64,000 nt of DNA from Pseudoclavibacter sp. AY1F1. Its GTDB lineage: Bacteria; Actinomycetota; Actinomycetes; Actinomycetales; Microbacteriaceae. Shown piece after piece: positions 1-9,037 of the stretch (the stretch's first letter is position 1; the number at the start of each line of letters is the position of its first letter). The notes under the pieces were generated by a model, which was not told the DNA's origin, ran no database searches, and saw only the letters and a list, made by a program, of their open reading frames with translations. A program made the position numbers and the translations under genes. The stretch spans positions 310,001 through 374,000 of the forward strand of contig NZ_PSTQ01000003.1 in assembly GCF_002931075.1 (NCBI RefSeq), in the 5' to 3' direction.

Positions 1-1430
1 GTCGCCGCCCCGCGCATCCCTCGTACTTCTTCAAGCCCTCGAGCTCCATCGCTGCCTCCGGCGCCACAGTCGAGCGGCCCGCGGGAGGTGAGCTGCTCGC
101 CTTCGAAGGCGAGATCGCCCTGATCGTCGGGACTCCAGCGCGCCGAGTGAGCGCAGCGGACGCCTGGCAGCACATCGCATCCGTCACCGCGGCGAACGAC
201 CTCGGGCTCTACGACCTGCGCGCCAACGACAAGGGCTCGAACGTGCGCTCCAAGGGCGGCGACGGCTACACGCCGCTCGGCCCTGAGCTGCTTGATGCCC
301 GATCAATCAACCCCGCGGCGCTGCGTGTTCGCACCTGGGTCAACGGGGAGCTGCGCCAGGACGACACAACCGCGGGCCTCCTCTTCCCGCTCGCGCAGAT
401 CGTCGCCGACCTCTCCCAGCACTTCACGCTCGAGACGGGCGACGTCATCCTCACGGGAACCCCCGCAGGCTCGTCGGTCATCGTGCCCGGCGACGTCGTC
501 GAAGTCGAAGTGGATGCACCCACCATCGACGGCGTGCCCTCCAGTGGCCGTCTCGTCACGACCGTCACGCAGGGCGAGGCCCCGTTCGACGACGCCCTCG
601 GTTCGCTTCCCGCCGTCGATGACCATCAGCGGGCCGAGGCCTGGGGGTCACGCGAAGCGGCCGGGCCGCCCGAGGACGCGGACGAGCCGGCAGGCCCAGC
701 GCTCTCCCCGGAGCTGCGCGCCAAGCTCGCCACCATCCCGACCGCCGGCCTCTCCGCGCAGCTCCGCAAGCGCGGCATCAACGCGTGCGTCATCGACGGC
801 GTCGCCGCCAACCGCCCAGGCCTCTCGCTCGTGGGGGTCGCCAAGACCCTCCGCTTCGTGCCGGGCCGCGAGGATCTCTTCAAGAGCCACGGCAACGGTT
901 ACAACGCGCAGAAGCAGGCGTTCGACGCGGTCGGCGAGGGTGAGGTCATCGTCATCGAGGCCAGGGGAGAGACGGGATCTGGCACGCTCGGCGACATCCT
1001 CGCCCTGCGCGCCAAGGCCCGCGGAGCGGCTGGCGTCGTCACCGACGGCGGCGTGCGCGACTACGACGCGGTCGTAGAGATCGGGCTCCCCGTCTTCTCG
1101 CGCGGCGCGCATCCCTCCGTCCTTGGGCGGCGCCACGTGCCGTGGGATTTCGACGTGACGATCGCCTGTGGCGGCGCGACCGTGCAGCCGGGCGACATCA
1201 TCGTCGGCGACGGAGACGGCGTCATCGTGATCCCGCCCGCCCTCGCGCAGGAGGTCGCAGACGCGGCCTTCACGCAGGAGGCGGAAGACGCCTGGATCGC
1301 GGAACGAGTGGCGGAGGGGCATCCGGTCGACGGGCTCTTCCCCATGAACGCCGAGTGGCGAGCCAGATATGAGCAGGCACAGACTGAGCAGCACGTCGCA
1401 GATCAGAGCAACGAGGAGGCACGGCGATGA
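1..1430 (+). CDS. hpaG: FAH-family hydrolase/decarboxylase fused to an RraA-like aldolase (5' end missing)
   Basis: The gene is cut by the left edge; the reading frame is open from base 3. Residues encoded up to about base 600 are a fumarylacetoacetate hydrolase (FAH) domain, with the family core HPSYFFKPSSS, a later EGEIALIVG (metal-ligand Glu) and LTGTPAG. From about base 700 to the stop a second domain begins (LSPELRAKLATIPTAGLS) and contains TDGGVRDYDAV, the R-D motif of the RraA / 4-hydroxy-4-methyl-2-oxoglutarate aldolase family. In the homoprotocatechuate pathway HpaG decarboxylates 5-carboxymethyl-2-oxohex-3-ene-1,7-dioate, and the downstream hpaE-D-H-I genes support that role. The RraA half could cleave a 4-hydroxy-2-oxo acid or decarboxylate oxaloacetate. 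The stop overlaps the next start by 4 bp (ATGA). The exact substrate of each half is inferred. Confidence 0.88.
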   Translation, partial: RRPAHPSYFFKPSSSIAASGATVERPAGGELLAFEGEIALIVGTPARRVSAADAWQHIASVTAANDLGLYDLRANDKGSNVRSKGGDGYTPLGPELLDARSINPAALRVRTWVNGELRQDDTTAGLLFPLAQIVADLSQHFTLETGDVILTGTPAGSSVIVPGDVVEVEVDAPTIDGVPSSGRLVTTVTQGEAPFDDALGSLPAVDDHQRAEAWGSREAAGPPEDADEPAGPALSPELRAKLATIPTAGLSAQLRKRGINACVIDGVAANRPGLSLVGVAKTLRFVPGREDLFKSHGNGYNAQKQAFDAVGEGEVIVIEARGETGSGTLGDILALRAKARGAAGVVTDGGVRDYDAVVEIGLPVFSRGAHPSVLGRRHVPWDFDVTIACGGATVQPGDIIVGDGDGVIVIPPALAQEVADAAFTQEAEDAWIAERVAEGHPVDGLFPMNAEWRARYEQAQTEQHVADQSNEEARR

Positions 1431-2137
1431 GCGGCACAGCCCAGCAGACAGCATCGGGCACGGCGACCGCGCCCGACCAGGGAAGTAAGTCGGAGCAGGC
1501 GTACGCCTGGCTGCGTGAGCGCATCAGCTCTGGCGCCTACAGCCCCGGCTTCCGCCTGGTGCTCTCGCCGATCGCCTACGAGCTCGGGATGAGCGTGGTC
1601 CCGGTGCGCGAGGCGGTCCGCAGGCTCGAAGCCGAGGGGCTCGTGACCTTCGAGCGGAACGTCGGCGCGAGCGTCGCGCTGGTTGACGCCTCCGAGTACG
1701 CCCACACGATGGAGACGCTCGGGCTCGTCGAGGGATTCGCGACGGCGCTCTCCGCCCCGCTGCTCGGCCCGGAAGACCTGCAGCGGGCGGAGGAGATCAA
1801 CAACCGCATGATCAGCCTCCTCGACGACTTCGACCCGCACGCCTTCACGGAGCTCAACCGGCAGTTCCACTCGGTGCTCTTCGAGCCCTGCCCCAACCCC
1901 CACGTGCTCGACCTCGTGCAGCGCGGTTGGTCACGCCTCTCCTCGATGCGCGACTCGACCTTCGCGTTTGTTCCCGACCGGGCGAAGCGCTCCGTCGAGG
2001 AGCACACGCAGATCCTGCGGCTCATCCGCGAGGGTGCCGACGCGCTCGAGCTCGAGACCACGGCACGAAACCACCGACTTCGTACGAGGGACGCGTTCCT
2101 CGAGGCTCGGCGCACCGCGCCGGCCACGCACGCGTAG
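1427..2137 (+). CDS. GntR-family regulator with FCD ligand domain
   Basis: This 236-residue protein has an N-terminal winged helix (residues about 20-85, with VPVREAVRRLEAEGLV, the usual GntR recognition-helix region) and an all-helical FCD effector domain after it. It is translationally coupled to the FAH-RraA gene by an ATGA overlap and sits inside the homoprotocatechuate operon, so it probably senses an aromatic acid or pathway intermediate and represses the operon. No operator for it could be fixed, because the operon promoter lies left of the window. Family assignment is secure; the ligand is inferred from position. Confidence 0.88.
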   Translation: MSGTAQQTASGTATAPDQGSKSEQAYAWLRERISSGAYSPGFRLVLSPIAYELGMSVVPVREAVRRLEAEGLVTFERNVGASVALVDASEYAHTMETLGLVEGFATALSAPLLGPEDLQRAEEINNRMISLLDDFDPHAFTELNRQFHSVLFEPCPNPHVLDLVQRGWSRLSSMRDSTFAFVPDRAKRSVEEHTQILRLIREGADALELETTARNHRLRTRDAFLEARRTAPATHA

Positions 2138-2173
2138 CCACGACACACCATTCAGACCCGGAGAGTAAGGACG

Positions 2174-3673
2174 ATGATGACCGACACGTACGCCCCCGCA
2201 GACCTGCCAGCGAAGATCCAGCACTACATCGACGGTGAGTTCGTCGACTCCATCGACGGCGACACGTTCGAAGTGCTCAACCCAGTCACGAACGAGACCT
2301 ACGTGCACGCCGCGGCGGGCAAGCGCGAGGACATCGAGCGCGCCGTGGCCGCCGCGAAGACCGCCTTCGAGGAAGGCCCGTGGCCGCGCATGATTCCGCG
2401 CGACCGCGCGCGCATCCTGCACCGCATCGCCGACATCGTCGAGTCGCGGGATGCGCGGCTCGCCGAGCTCGAGTCGTTCGACTCCGGTCTGCCGATCACC
2501 CAGGCGCTCGGGCAGGCGAGACGTGCCGCCGAGAACTTCCGCTTCTTCGCGGACCTCATCGTCGCGCAGGCTGACGACGCCTACAAGGTGCCAGGCCGCC
2601 AGATGAACTACGTCAACCGCAAGCCGATCGGCGTCGCGGGCCTCATCACACCCTGGAACACGCCGTTCATGCTCGAGTCGTGGAAGCTCGGCCCCGCGCT
2701 TGCCACCGGCAACACCGTGGTGCTGAAGCCGGCCGAGTTCACGCCACTCTCCGCGTCGCTGTGGGCTGGCATCTTCGAGGAAGCCGGCCTGCCGAAGGGC
2801 GTCTTCAACCTCGTCAACGGGCTCGGCGAGGAGGCCGGAGACGCGCTGGTCAAGCACCCAGACGTGCCCCTCATCTCCTTCACGGGCGAGAGCCGCACGG
2901 GCCAGCTGATCTTCGCCAACGCCGCCCCCTTCCTGAAGGGGCTCTCGATGGAGCTCGGCGGGAAAAGCCCCGCGGTCGTGTTCGCCGACGCCGACCTCGA
3001 CACCGCGATCGACGCCTGCATCTTCGGCGTCTTCTCCCTCAACGGCGAGCGCTGCACGGCAGGCTCCCGCATCCTCGTCGAGCGGTCGGTCTACGACGAG
3101 TTCGTCGAGAAGTACGCGGCGCAGGCGACGCGTGTCAAGGTCGGCAACCCGCACGAGAAGTCGACCGAGGTCGGCGCGCTGGTGCACCCGGAGCACTTCG
3201 AGAAGGTCATGAGCTACGTCGAGCTCGGCAAGACCGAGGGGCGCCTTGTCGCCGGCGGTGGACGCCCGGAGGGCTTCCCGACCGGCAACTTCGTCTCGCC
3301 GACGGTCTTCGCCGACGTCTCGCCGGATGCCCGCATCTTCCAGGAGGAGATCTTCGGCCCCGTCGTCTCGATCACGCCGTTCGACTCCGACGACGAGGCG
3401 CTGGCCCTCGCCAACAACACGAAGTACGGGCTCGCCGCCTACATCTGGACCAACGACCTCAAGCGCGCGCACAACTTCTCGCAGTCCGTCGAGGCCGGCA
3501 TGGTCTGGCTCAACAGCAACAACGTGCGCGACCTGCGCACCCCCTTCGGTGGCGTCAAGGCGTCGGGCCTCGGCCACGAGGGCGGCTACCGCTCGATCGA
3601 CTTCTACACCGACCAGCAGAGCGTGCACATCACGCTCGGCGCACCCCACAACCCCACGTTCGGCAAGCAGTAG
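2174..3673 (+). CDS. hpaE: 5-carboxymethyl-2-hydroxymuconate semialdehyde dehydrogenase
   Basis: A full-length NAD-dependent aldehyde dehydrogenase (499 residues). The catalytic Cys294 lies in NGERCTAGSR and the general base Glu260 in MELGGKSP. It oxidises 5-carboxymethyl-2-hydroxymuconate semialdehyde, the HpaD ring-cleavage product, to the acid. The operon context (hpaD immediately after, FAH protein before) selects this role from the wider ALDH family. The start is ATGATG with GGAGAGTAAGG just upstream; the second ATG at 2177 is equally possible. Soluble, cytoplasmic. Specificity is inferred from context, though the family match is strong. Confidence 0.92.
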   Translation: MMTDTYAPADLPAKIQHYIDGEFVDSIDGDTFEVLNPVTNETYVHAAAGKREDIERAVAAAKTAFEEGPWPRMIPRDRARILHRIADIVESRDARLAELESFDSGLPITQALGQARRAAENFRFFADLIVAQADDAYKVPGRQMNYVNRKPIGVAGLITPWNTPFMLESWKLGPALATGNTVVLKPAEFTPLSASLWAGIFEEAGLPKGVFNLVNGLGEEAGDALVKHPDVPLISFTGESRTGQLIFANAAPFLKGLSMELGGKSPAVVFADADLDTAIDACIFGVFSLNGERCTAGSRILVERSVYDEFVEKYAAQATRVKVGNPHEKSTEVGALVHPEHFEKVMSYVELGKTEGRLVAGGGRPEGFPTGNFVSPTVFADVSPDARIFQEEIFGPVVSITPFDSDDEALALANNTKYGLAAYIWTNDLKRAHNFSQSVEAGMVWLNSNNVRDLRTPFGGVKASGLGHEGGYRSIDFYTDQQSVHITLGAPHNPTFGKQ

Positions 3674-3741
3674 CCGCCGAGCGCGCTGCCCTCGCCGCAC
3701 GCCACACTTCACCCACACGCATCTCACGCAAGGACGCTGAA

Positions 3742-4914
3742 ATGACTACAGACACCGTCGACCCACGGGGCACGAAGACCTCCTCGGGCTTCTTCGTCTC
3801 GCAGGAAGCACCCATCGAAACCGCGAACGCGATCGCTACGCCGTCGACGCCGGCTCCCGACATCCTCCGGTGCGCCTACATGGAATTGATCGTCACGGAC
3901 CTCGCCGCGTCGCGCGAGTTCTACGTCGACATCCTTGGGCTCTACGTCACCGAGGAAGACGATGAGGCGATCTACCTCCGCTCGACGGAGGAGTTCATCC
4001 ACCACAACCTCGTGCTACGCCTCGGGCCCGTCGCCGCGGTGGCCGCGTTCTCCTACCGCGTGCGCAGCCCCGAGGAGCTCGACCGGGCCGTCGAGTTCTA
4101 CACCGAGCTCGGCTGCGACGTCCGCCGCTCGGAGACGGGCTTCGTGAAGGGCATCGGCGACTCGGTGCGGGTCGTCGACCCGCTCGGCTTCCCATACGAG
4201 TTCTTCTACCAGTCGGATCACGTCGAGCGGATGTCGTGGCGCTACGACCTGCACATCCCCGGCGAGCTCGTGCGGCTCGACCACTTCAACCAGATCACCC
4301 CCGACGTTCCCCGCGCCGTCAAATTCATGCAGGATCTCGGGTTCCGCGTGACCGAGGACATCCAAGACGAGGAAGGCACCGTGTACGCGGCGTGGATGCG
4401 CCGCAAGCCCACCGTGCACGACACCGCCATGACCGGTGGGGACGGCCCGCGCATGCACCACGTGTGCTTCGCGACCCACGAGAAGCACAACATCCTCGCC
4501 ATCTGCGACAAGCTCGGTGCGCTGCGCCGCTCTGATGCGATCGAGCGAGGCCCGGGCCGGCACGGCGTGAGCAACGCCTTCTACTTGTACCTGCGCGACC
4601 CGGACGGGCACCGCGTCGAGGTTTACACGCAGGACTACTACACGGGCGACCCCGACAACCCCGTCGTCACGTGGGATGTCCACGACAACCAGCGCCGCGA
4701 CTGGTGGGGCAACCCCGTCGTGCCCTCCTGGTACACGGACGGCTCGCTTGTGCTCGACCTTGACGGGAACCCGCAGCCGGTCGTCGCCCGCAGCGACGAC
4801 TCCGAGATGGCTGTCACGATCGGTGCAGACGGGTTCTCCTACACGCGCGCAGACGACGAGGAAGCGATGCCCGCCTGGAAGCAGGGCGAGTACAAGCTCG
4901 GCAACCAGCTGTAG
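3742..4914 (+). CDS. hpaD: homoprotocatechuate 2,3-dioxygenase (type I extradiol)
   Basis: A 390-residue vicinal-oxygen-chelate extradiol dioxygenase that opens the ring of 3,4-dihydroxyphenylacetate. The metal ligands are visible as His181 (RLDHFN), His240 (MHHVCF) and Glu293 (HRVEVYTQD). Their spacing of 59 and 53 residues is the same as in the Brevibacterium fuscum enzyme (His155, His214, Glu267), so the protein carries about 26 extra N-terminal residues, which look flexible. Sequence alone does not say whether iron or manganese is bound. The start is the ATG after AAGGACGCTGA; upstream in-frame sequence overlaps hpaE and is not coding. Cytoplasmic. Confidence 0.95.
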   Translation: MTTDTVDPRGTKTSSGFFVSQEAPIETANAIATPSTPAPDILRCAYMELIVTDLAASREFYVDILGLYVTEEDDEAIYLRSTEEFIHHNLVLRLGPVAAVAAFSYRVRSPEELDRAVEFYTELGCDVRRSETGFVKGIGDSVRVVDPLGFPYEFFYQSDHVERMSWRYDLHIPGELVRLDHFNQITPDVPRAVKFMQDLGFRVTEDIQDEEGTVYAAWMRRKPTVHDTAMTGGDGPRMHHVCFATHEKHNILAICDKLGALRRSDAIERGPGRHGVSNAFYLYLRDPDGHRVEVYTQDYYTGDPDNPVVTWDVHDNQRRDWWGNPVVPSWYTDGSLVLDLDGNPQPVVARSDDSEMAVTIGADGFSYTRADDEEAMPAWKQGEYKLGNQL

Positions 4915-4980
4915 GTCGCCGTCCCGCGCATCCCCGCGCATCCCCGCGTATCCGCAGTTTCGAAGGATCGGAGAATCCGA

Positions 4981-5766
4981 ATGCTCCCGCAAGACAAGAT
5001 CACCGAGATCGCGACCGAGCTGTCTGAGGCGTCCCGCACGCGCGGCGTGATCCCTCGCATCACGGCGCGCTACCCGGACGCGACCATCGAGGACTCGTAC
5101 GCGATCCAGGGGGTGTGGCGCGACCAGAACCTGGCGGCCGGCCGCACCCTCGTGGGGCGCAAGATCGGGCTCACCTCGAAGGCCATGCAGCAGGCGACGG
5201 GCATCACCGAGCCCGACTACGGGGTCATGTTCGACGACACCGTGTATACGTCGGGGGCTGAGATCCCGTTCGACGATTTCTCGAACGTGCGCATCGAGGT
5301 CGAGCTCGCGTTTGTGCTGAAGAAGCCGCTCGAGGGCGCCGACTGCACGCTCGAGGATGCGCTCGACGCGATCGACTACGCCGTCCCGGCACTCGAGGTG
5401 CTGAACTCGCACATCGAGTTGGAGGGGCGCACGATCGTCGACACGATCAGCGACAACGCTGCCTACGGCGCCATGGTGCTCGGCGACGTCCACAAGCGGC
5501 CGGACGAGATCGACCTGCGGTGGGTGCCAGGTGTGCTCTCCCGCAACGGCGAGATTGAGGAGACCGGCGTCGCCGCCGGGGTCATGGGCCACCCGGCGAC
5601 TGGTGTCGCCTGGCTCGCACGCAAGTTCCACCAGCACGAGGCGCGGTTGGAGGCGGGGGAGACGATCCTCGCGGGTTCCTTCACTCGTCCGATGTGGGTG
5701 TCCAAGGGCGACGAGGTGCGCTGCGACTTCGGGCCGATGGGAGTCATCGAATGTCGCTTCATCTGA
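4981..5766 (+). CDS. hpaH: 2-oxohept-4-ene-1,7-dioate hydratase
   Basis: A 261-residue FAH-superfamily hydratase related to MhpD. The order of blocks matches enterobacterial HpaH: TIEDSYAIQ near residue 35, GRTLVGRKIGLTSKAM near 53, EPDYGVMFDD near 78, IEVELAFVLKKPL near 105 and DTISDNAAYG near 150. It adds water to 2-oxohept-4-ene-1,7-dioate to give the substrate of HpaI. The 66-bp gap before it carries three near-copies of CATCCCCGCG, and AAGGATCGGAG precedes the ATG. Its last 16 bp overlap hpaI in another frame, so the two are probably translated together. Confidence 0.93.
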   Translation: MLPQDKITEIATELSEASRTRGVIPRITARYPDATIEDSYAIQGVWRDQNLAAGRTLVGRKIGLTSKAMQQATGITEPDYGVMFDDTVYTSGAEIPFDDFSNVRIEVELAFVLKKPLEGADCTLEDALDAIDYAVPALEVLNSHIELEGRTIVDTISDNAAYGAMVLGDVHKRPDEIDLRWVPGVLSRNGEIEETGVAAGVMGHPATGVAWLARKFHQHEARLEAGETILAGSFTRPMWVSKGDEVRCDFGPMGVIECRFI

Positions 5767-6551
5767 ACCAGACGCTGCGCGAGCGCATCGAGGCCTCGCC
5801 GCGGGCGCTGTACGGCGGGTGGGTGTGCTCCGGCTCACCCGTCATGGCCGAGATCATGGCGGGTTCCGGCCTCGACTGGGTGCTCATCGACATGGAGCAC
5901 GCGCCGAACGGCCTCGAGTCGGTGCTGTCGCAGCTGCACGCCGTCTCCGGTTACCCGGTGACGCCCGTCGTGCGCGTGCCGTCCGCTGATCCCGTGATCA
6001 TCAAGCAGGTGCTTGATCTCGGCGCGCAGAGCATCCTCGTGCCGATGGTGTCGACGAGCGAAGAAGCGCAGGCTGTCGCGGAGGCGGCGCACTACCCGCC
6101 GGCCGGGCGACGCGGCGTCGGCAGCGCGCTTGCCCGCTCGGCCCGCTGGAACCGGGTCGACAACTACTTGCAGGACGCGGCCGCGCACGTCGCGGTGTTC
6201 GTGCAGATCGAGACTTCTGAAGGCGTCGACAACGCGCGCGAGATCGCGGCTACGCCAGGGATTGCGGGCGTGTTCGTCGGGCCGAGCGACCTCGCGGCCT
6301 CGATGGGGCTGCTCGGCCAGCAGACGCATCCCGAGGTCGTCGCGGCGGTTCGTCGTGCGTTCGAGGGTGTTGTGCATGCGGGCAAGCCCGTCGGCGTGAA
6401 TGCGTTCCATGAGCAGACCGCTCGCGACTACGTCGCGGCCGGTGTGAGCTTCGTCTTGGTGGGCGCCGACGTCGCCCTCGTGGCGCGCGCCTCTGAGCAC
6501 CTCGCCGCGACGTTCATCTCCGACGACGCGGAACACCGTAGCTCCTACTGA
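5751..6551 (+). CDS. hpaI: 4-hydroxy-2-oxoheptane-1,7-dioate aldolase
   Basis: A 266-residue class II (metal-dependent) pyruvate aldolase of the HpcH/HpaI family. It splits 4-hydroxy-2-oxoheptanedioate into pyruvate and succinic semialdehyde. Expected active-site residues are present: His50 (DMEHAPN), Arg75 (VVRVPSADP), Glu154 (QIETSEG) and Asp180 (GPSDLAASMG), each exactly five positions later than His45, Arg70, Glu149 and Asp175 of E. coli HpaI. The chosen ATG overlaps the end of hpaH by 16 bp; a longer version would start inside hpaH and adds residues unlike the family. It is the last gene of the visible operon. Confidence 0.94.
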   Translation: MSLHLNQTLRERIEASPRALYGGWVCSGSPVMAEIMAGSGLDWVLIDMEHAPNGLESVLSQLHAVSGYPVTPVVRVPSADPVIIKQVLDLGAQSILVPMVSTSEEAQAVAEAAHYPPAGRRGVGSALARSARWNRVDNYLQDAAAHVAVFVQIETSEGVDNAREIAATPGIAGVFVGPSDLAASMGLLGQQTHPEVVAAVRRAFEGVVHAGKPVGVNAFHEQTARDYVAAGVSFVLVGADVALVARASEHLAATFISDDAEHRSSY

Positions 6552-6722
6552 TCAATCGCACGAGAATGCCCCGGGTGGACGGAGGGCGGTTTCGACCTCA
6601 CCCGTCGTCGCCACTCTTACTGCATGCGACACATCGCGTCGCGATAGACAGCCGGTCAGGCGGTACAGGGCGCGGGCGGTAGGCTCAAACCTGATTGAGG
6701 GTATTGACGCAGGGGAGAGCTA

Positions 6723-7388
6723 GTGGCCGAGCGTAAGTCGACGAGGCGACCGATCGCCGATCAGATGCACGACGTGTTGCTGCACCAGTTCATGTCGGGT
6801 GAGCGCGGCGCGGGTGAGAGTCTGAACATCGGTGCACTCTCGCGTGAGTTCGACGTCAGCCAGACGCCGCTGCGTGAGGCCCTCGCGAGGTTGGAATTCA
6901 CCGGCCTTGTGCAACGTGAGGCGCTTCGCGGATATCGCGTCGCACCCATGATGACGCGCGCCGAAGTCGAGCAGCTGAAGGAAGCGCGACTTGTCCTGGA
7001 GCCCCAACTCGCGCATGACGCCGCGCTGCACAGCACGCCCGAGTTTCTTGCCGCGTTGCGCGAGACCATGAACGAGTTTGAGCGCTCGGCGGATGCAGCA
7101 GACATGGAGACCGAGGGTTTTGACATGTACTGGCGCTCGGACAACCGCTTCCACACCCTGATCGCGGAACAGTCAGGCAACCAGTTCTTGGCGCTCGCGT
7201 ATGCGGCGCTCAGCGGCCAGATTCAGCGGTTCCGGCTCTTTTCCAAGTTTGGTCGCACGGGCGCACGTCAGGCTGCACCTGAGCACAGCGCGGTCTTCGA
7301 TGCGCTGGCGGCAAGTGATGCGGATGCTGCCGCCGAGGCGATGCGTCTGCACGTTCTCGGTGCGACGGAGCGACTCCTGGGTAGCTAA
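6723..7388 (+). CDS. GntR-family regulator with FCD domain, probable repressor of the 7462-18053 island
   Basis: A 221-residue protein with a GntR winged helix (IGALSREFDVSQTPLREALA, about residues 35-55) and a helical FCD sensor domain. It starts at GTG after AGGGGAGAGCTA. It is followed, 73 bp later and on the same strand, by the catabolic operon whose promoter region holds a long palindrome with GntR-like half-sites. That arrangement suggests it represses the operon until an acid sugar or related effector binds. A shorter relative of the palindrome lies before the transporter at 18053. The effector is unknown. Confidence 0.88.
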   Translation: MAERKSTRRPIADQMHDVLLHQFMSGERGAGESLNIGALSREFDVSQTPLREALARLEFTGLVQREALRGYRVAPMMTRAEVEQLKEARLVLEPQLAHDAALHSTPEFLAALRETMNEFERSADAADMETEGFDMYWRSDNRFHTLIAEQSGNQFLALAYAALSGQIQRFRLFSKFGRTGARQAAPEHSAVFDALAASDADAAAEAMRLHVLGATERLLGS

Positions 7389-7404
7389 TTCAGTGGCGAG
7401 ACCC

Positions 7405-7453
7405 TGGACAAATGGAGAGACAATCCAATACTATAGTGAATAGTATTGGATTG
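7405..7453 (+). promoter_or_regulatory. promoter overlapped by a 13-bp-arm palindrome (candidate GntR operator)
   Basis: The arms 7421-7433 (CAATCCAATACTA) and 7441-7453 (TAGTATTGGATTG) are perfect inverted copies separated by 7 bp. A plausible promoter, TGGACA (7405-7410), 18 bp, then TACTAT (7429-7434), has its -10 inside the left arm, so a protein bound here would block transcription. The site lies between the GntR gene and the first gene of the operon. Binding by that GntR protein is inferred. Confidence 0.7.
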
Positions 7454-7461
7454 GAGGGTTC

Positions 7462-8226
7462 ATGGCACAGGCATACGAGACTGCGGGGCACTACACCGCT
7501 CACCCACTCGTTGAGGGATTCCCCGGCAAGTCCACCACACACGGTGCGTTTGGCTGGAGCAGTCTTTGGCTGCTCGACGATGGCGCGCGCCGTGTCCTCA
7601 TCGATGCGGGTCAGCCGGCCTACATTCCGCTGATCCACGAGTCACTCGAACGGCTCGGCCTCACAACGGCCGACGTTACAGATATCGTGCTGACTCACAT
7701 GCACTGGGACCACGTCGCAAACTTCACGATGTTCCCCAACGCTGTCACCTGGGTGGGCGAGCACGAACTCAAGTGGGCCGCAGAGCGGCCAGCCGGAACC
7801 CAATTCATCCCTGACTTGCATGTGCAGGAACTTATTCGCCGCAAGGAGCGCGTCGAACGGATGAGCCCTGGGCAAGAGATACTGCCAGGAATCCATGCGA
7901 TTGCGGCCCCTGGTCACACGCCCCATCATTTGGCATTCTTCACTGAGCGCGCTGCGCGACCGCTCCTCTTCGCCGGGGACTCGGTGAAGAACATTCACGA
8001 GCTGGCAACTGCGCGCGTCGACTCGACCATGGACGCAGACGCAAGCACGCGCACGATCCATCGCTTGCGCTCTCTCCTGACCGAGACCAGCGCGACGCTG
8101 CTGCCTGGTCACGATGTCGGTCTCAACCTCATCAACGGCGAGGTGCAACGCCTCCGAGAACAGCGCGCACAGATCAGCTTCTTTGCCGACGCACTGAGCC
8201 CCGAGAGCGACCGCAGCATCGGCTGA
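7462..8226 (+). CDS. metallo-beta-lactamase-fold hydrolase (possible aldonolactonase)
   Basis: A 254-residue MBL-fold enzyme with a complete two-metal site: HxHxDH at residues 79-84 (THMHWDH), His152 (PGHTPHH), Asp173 (FAGDSV) and His217 (LPGHD). The family includes lactonases, thioesterases and other hydrolases. The next gene encodes a uronate-dehydrogenase-like enzyme, whose known relatives release a lactone. Opening that lactone is therefore an attractive but unproven role. It is the first gene after the palindromic operator and has GGAGGG before its ATG. No signal peptide; cytoplasmic. Confidence 0.85.
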   Translation: MAQAYETAGHYTAHPLVEGFPGKSTTHGAFGWSSLWLLDDGARRVLIDAGQPAYIPLIHESLERLGLTTADVTDIVLTHMHWDHVANFTMFPNAVTWVGEHELKWAAERPAGTQFIPDLHVQELIRRKERVERMSPGQEILPGIHAIAAPGHTPHHLAFFTERAARPLLFAGDSVKNIHELATARVDSTMDADASTRTIHRLRSLLTETSATLLPGHDVGLNLINGEVQRLREQRAQISFFADALSPESDRSIG

Positions 8227-8251
8227 GTCGATGCTGCATGAAAGGACAATG

Positions 8252-9037
8252 ATGACTTCTGTCCTCTATACCGGAGGCGCTGGCCGCATGGGCCGCGTGA
8301 TTCGTGAAGGACTCGCTGGACGCTACGAACGCGTCGTCCTCTACGTGCGCAAGGAACCCGTCGAACCCCTCTTCGCCAACGAAGTGGTCGTCGTAGGTGA
8401 CCTCAGCGACCTCGAAACTCTGAAGACGGCGGTCAAGGGCATCGACGTTATCGTGCACCTCGGAGCTATCGCCGACGAAGAGTCGTTTGAGCGCATCCGC
8501 GAAGCCAATATCGACGGCACCTACAACGTCTACGAGGCAGCACGCCTCGCTGGGGTGCGCCGCGTGGTCTTTGCCAGCTCGAACCACATCATTGGTTTCC
8601 ATCCAGCCTCCGAACGTCTCGACGAAACCGCTTCGATTCGTCCAGATACCTATTACGGCGTTTCGAAAGCCTTTGGCGAGGCGTTGGCGAGCCTCTACTC
8701 CGACAAGTGGGGGGTTGAGTCGGTCCTGCTGCGCATCGGAACCTTTCGACCTGCCCCTGAGGATGTGCGCCAGCTTGCGCTCTGGCTGAGCTGGCGAGAT
8801 GGCATCGAGCTGACCCGCTGCGCGATCGAAAACGGCCCAGTGCGATGCCAGGTTGTCTACGGCGTTTCGGCAAATGCCGACGGCTGGTGGAACGCGCAGG
8901 CAGGTTGGGCCGCCATCGGATTCACCCCGCAGGACAATGCGGCGGAACACGCGCAGAACGTTGATCACAGTGTTCCCGCACCGAAATATCACGGCGGAGC
9001 ATTCACCGCTTCCGAGTATCAAGGAGGAATCTGGTGA
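8252..9037 (+). CDS. uronate-dehydrogenase-like NAD-dependent sugar dehydrogenase (extended SDR)
   Basis: A 261-residue extended short-chain dehydrogenase. The nucleotide motif TGGAGRMG is at residues 7-14, the SSN segment near 109-111 and the catalytic pair at Tyr135/Lys139 (YGVSK). Blocks such as SSNHIIGFHP, RPDTYYGVSKAFGEAL and VVYGVSANADGWW resemble uronate dehydrogenases (about 265 residues), which oxidise C1 of a hexuronate to an aldarolactone. The neighbours handle acid sugars, so an aldose or uronate is the likely substrate. AAAGGACA supports the second ATG of the ATGATG pair (8252); 8249 and 8231 are alternatives. The real substrate is not shown by the sequence. Confidence 0.85.
   Translation: MTSVLYTGGAGRMGRVIREGLAGRYERVVLYVRKEPVEPLFANEVVVVGDLSDLETLKTAVKGIDVIVHLGAIADEESFERIREANIDGTYNVYEAARLAGVRRVVFASSNHIIGFHPASERLDETASIRPDTYYGVSKAFGEALASLYSDKWGVESVLLRIGTFRPAPEDVRQLALWLSWRDGIELTRCAIENGPVRCQVVYGVSANADGWWNAQAGWAAIGFTPQDNAAEHAQNVDHSVPAPKYHGGAFTASEYQGGIW

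Noticed and set aside
1931-3727. 598-codon open frame on the - strand opposite hpaE
   Set aside because: It is antisense to a complete, well-conserved hpaE, and its Arg/Val/Glu-rich translation is typical of G+C-driven shadow frames.
4015-5838. 607-codon - strand frame opposite hpaD and hpaH
   Set aside because: Antisense to two enzymes with intact active sites; no recognisable motif of its own.
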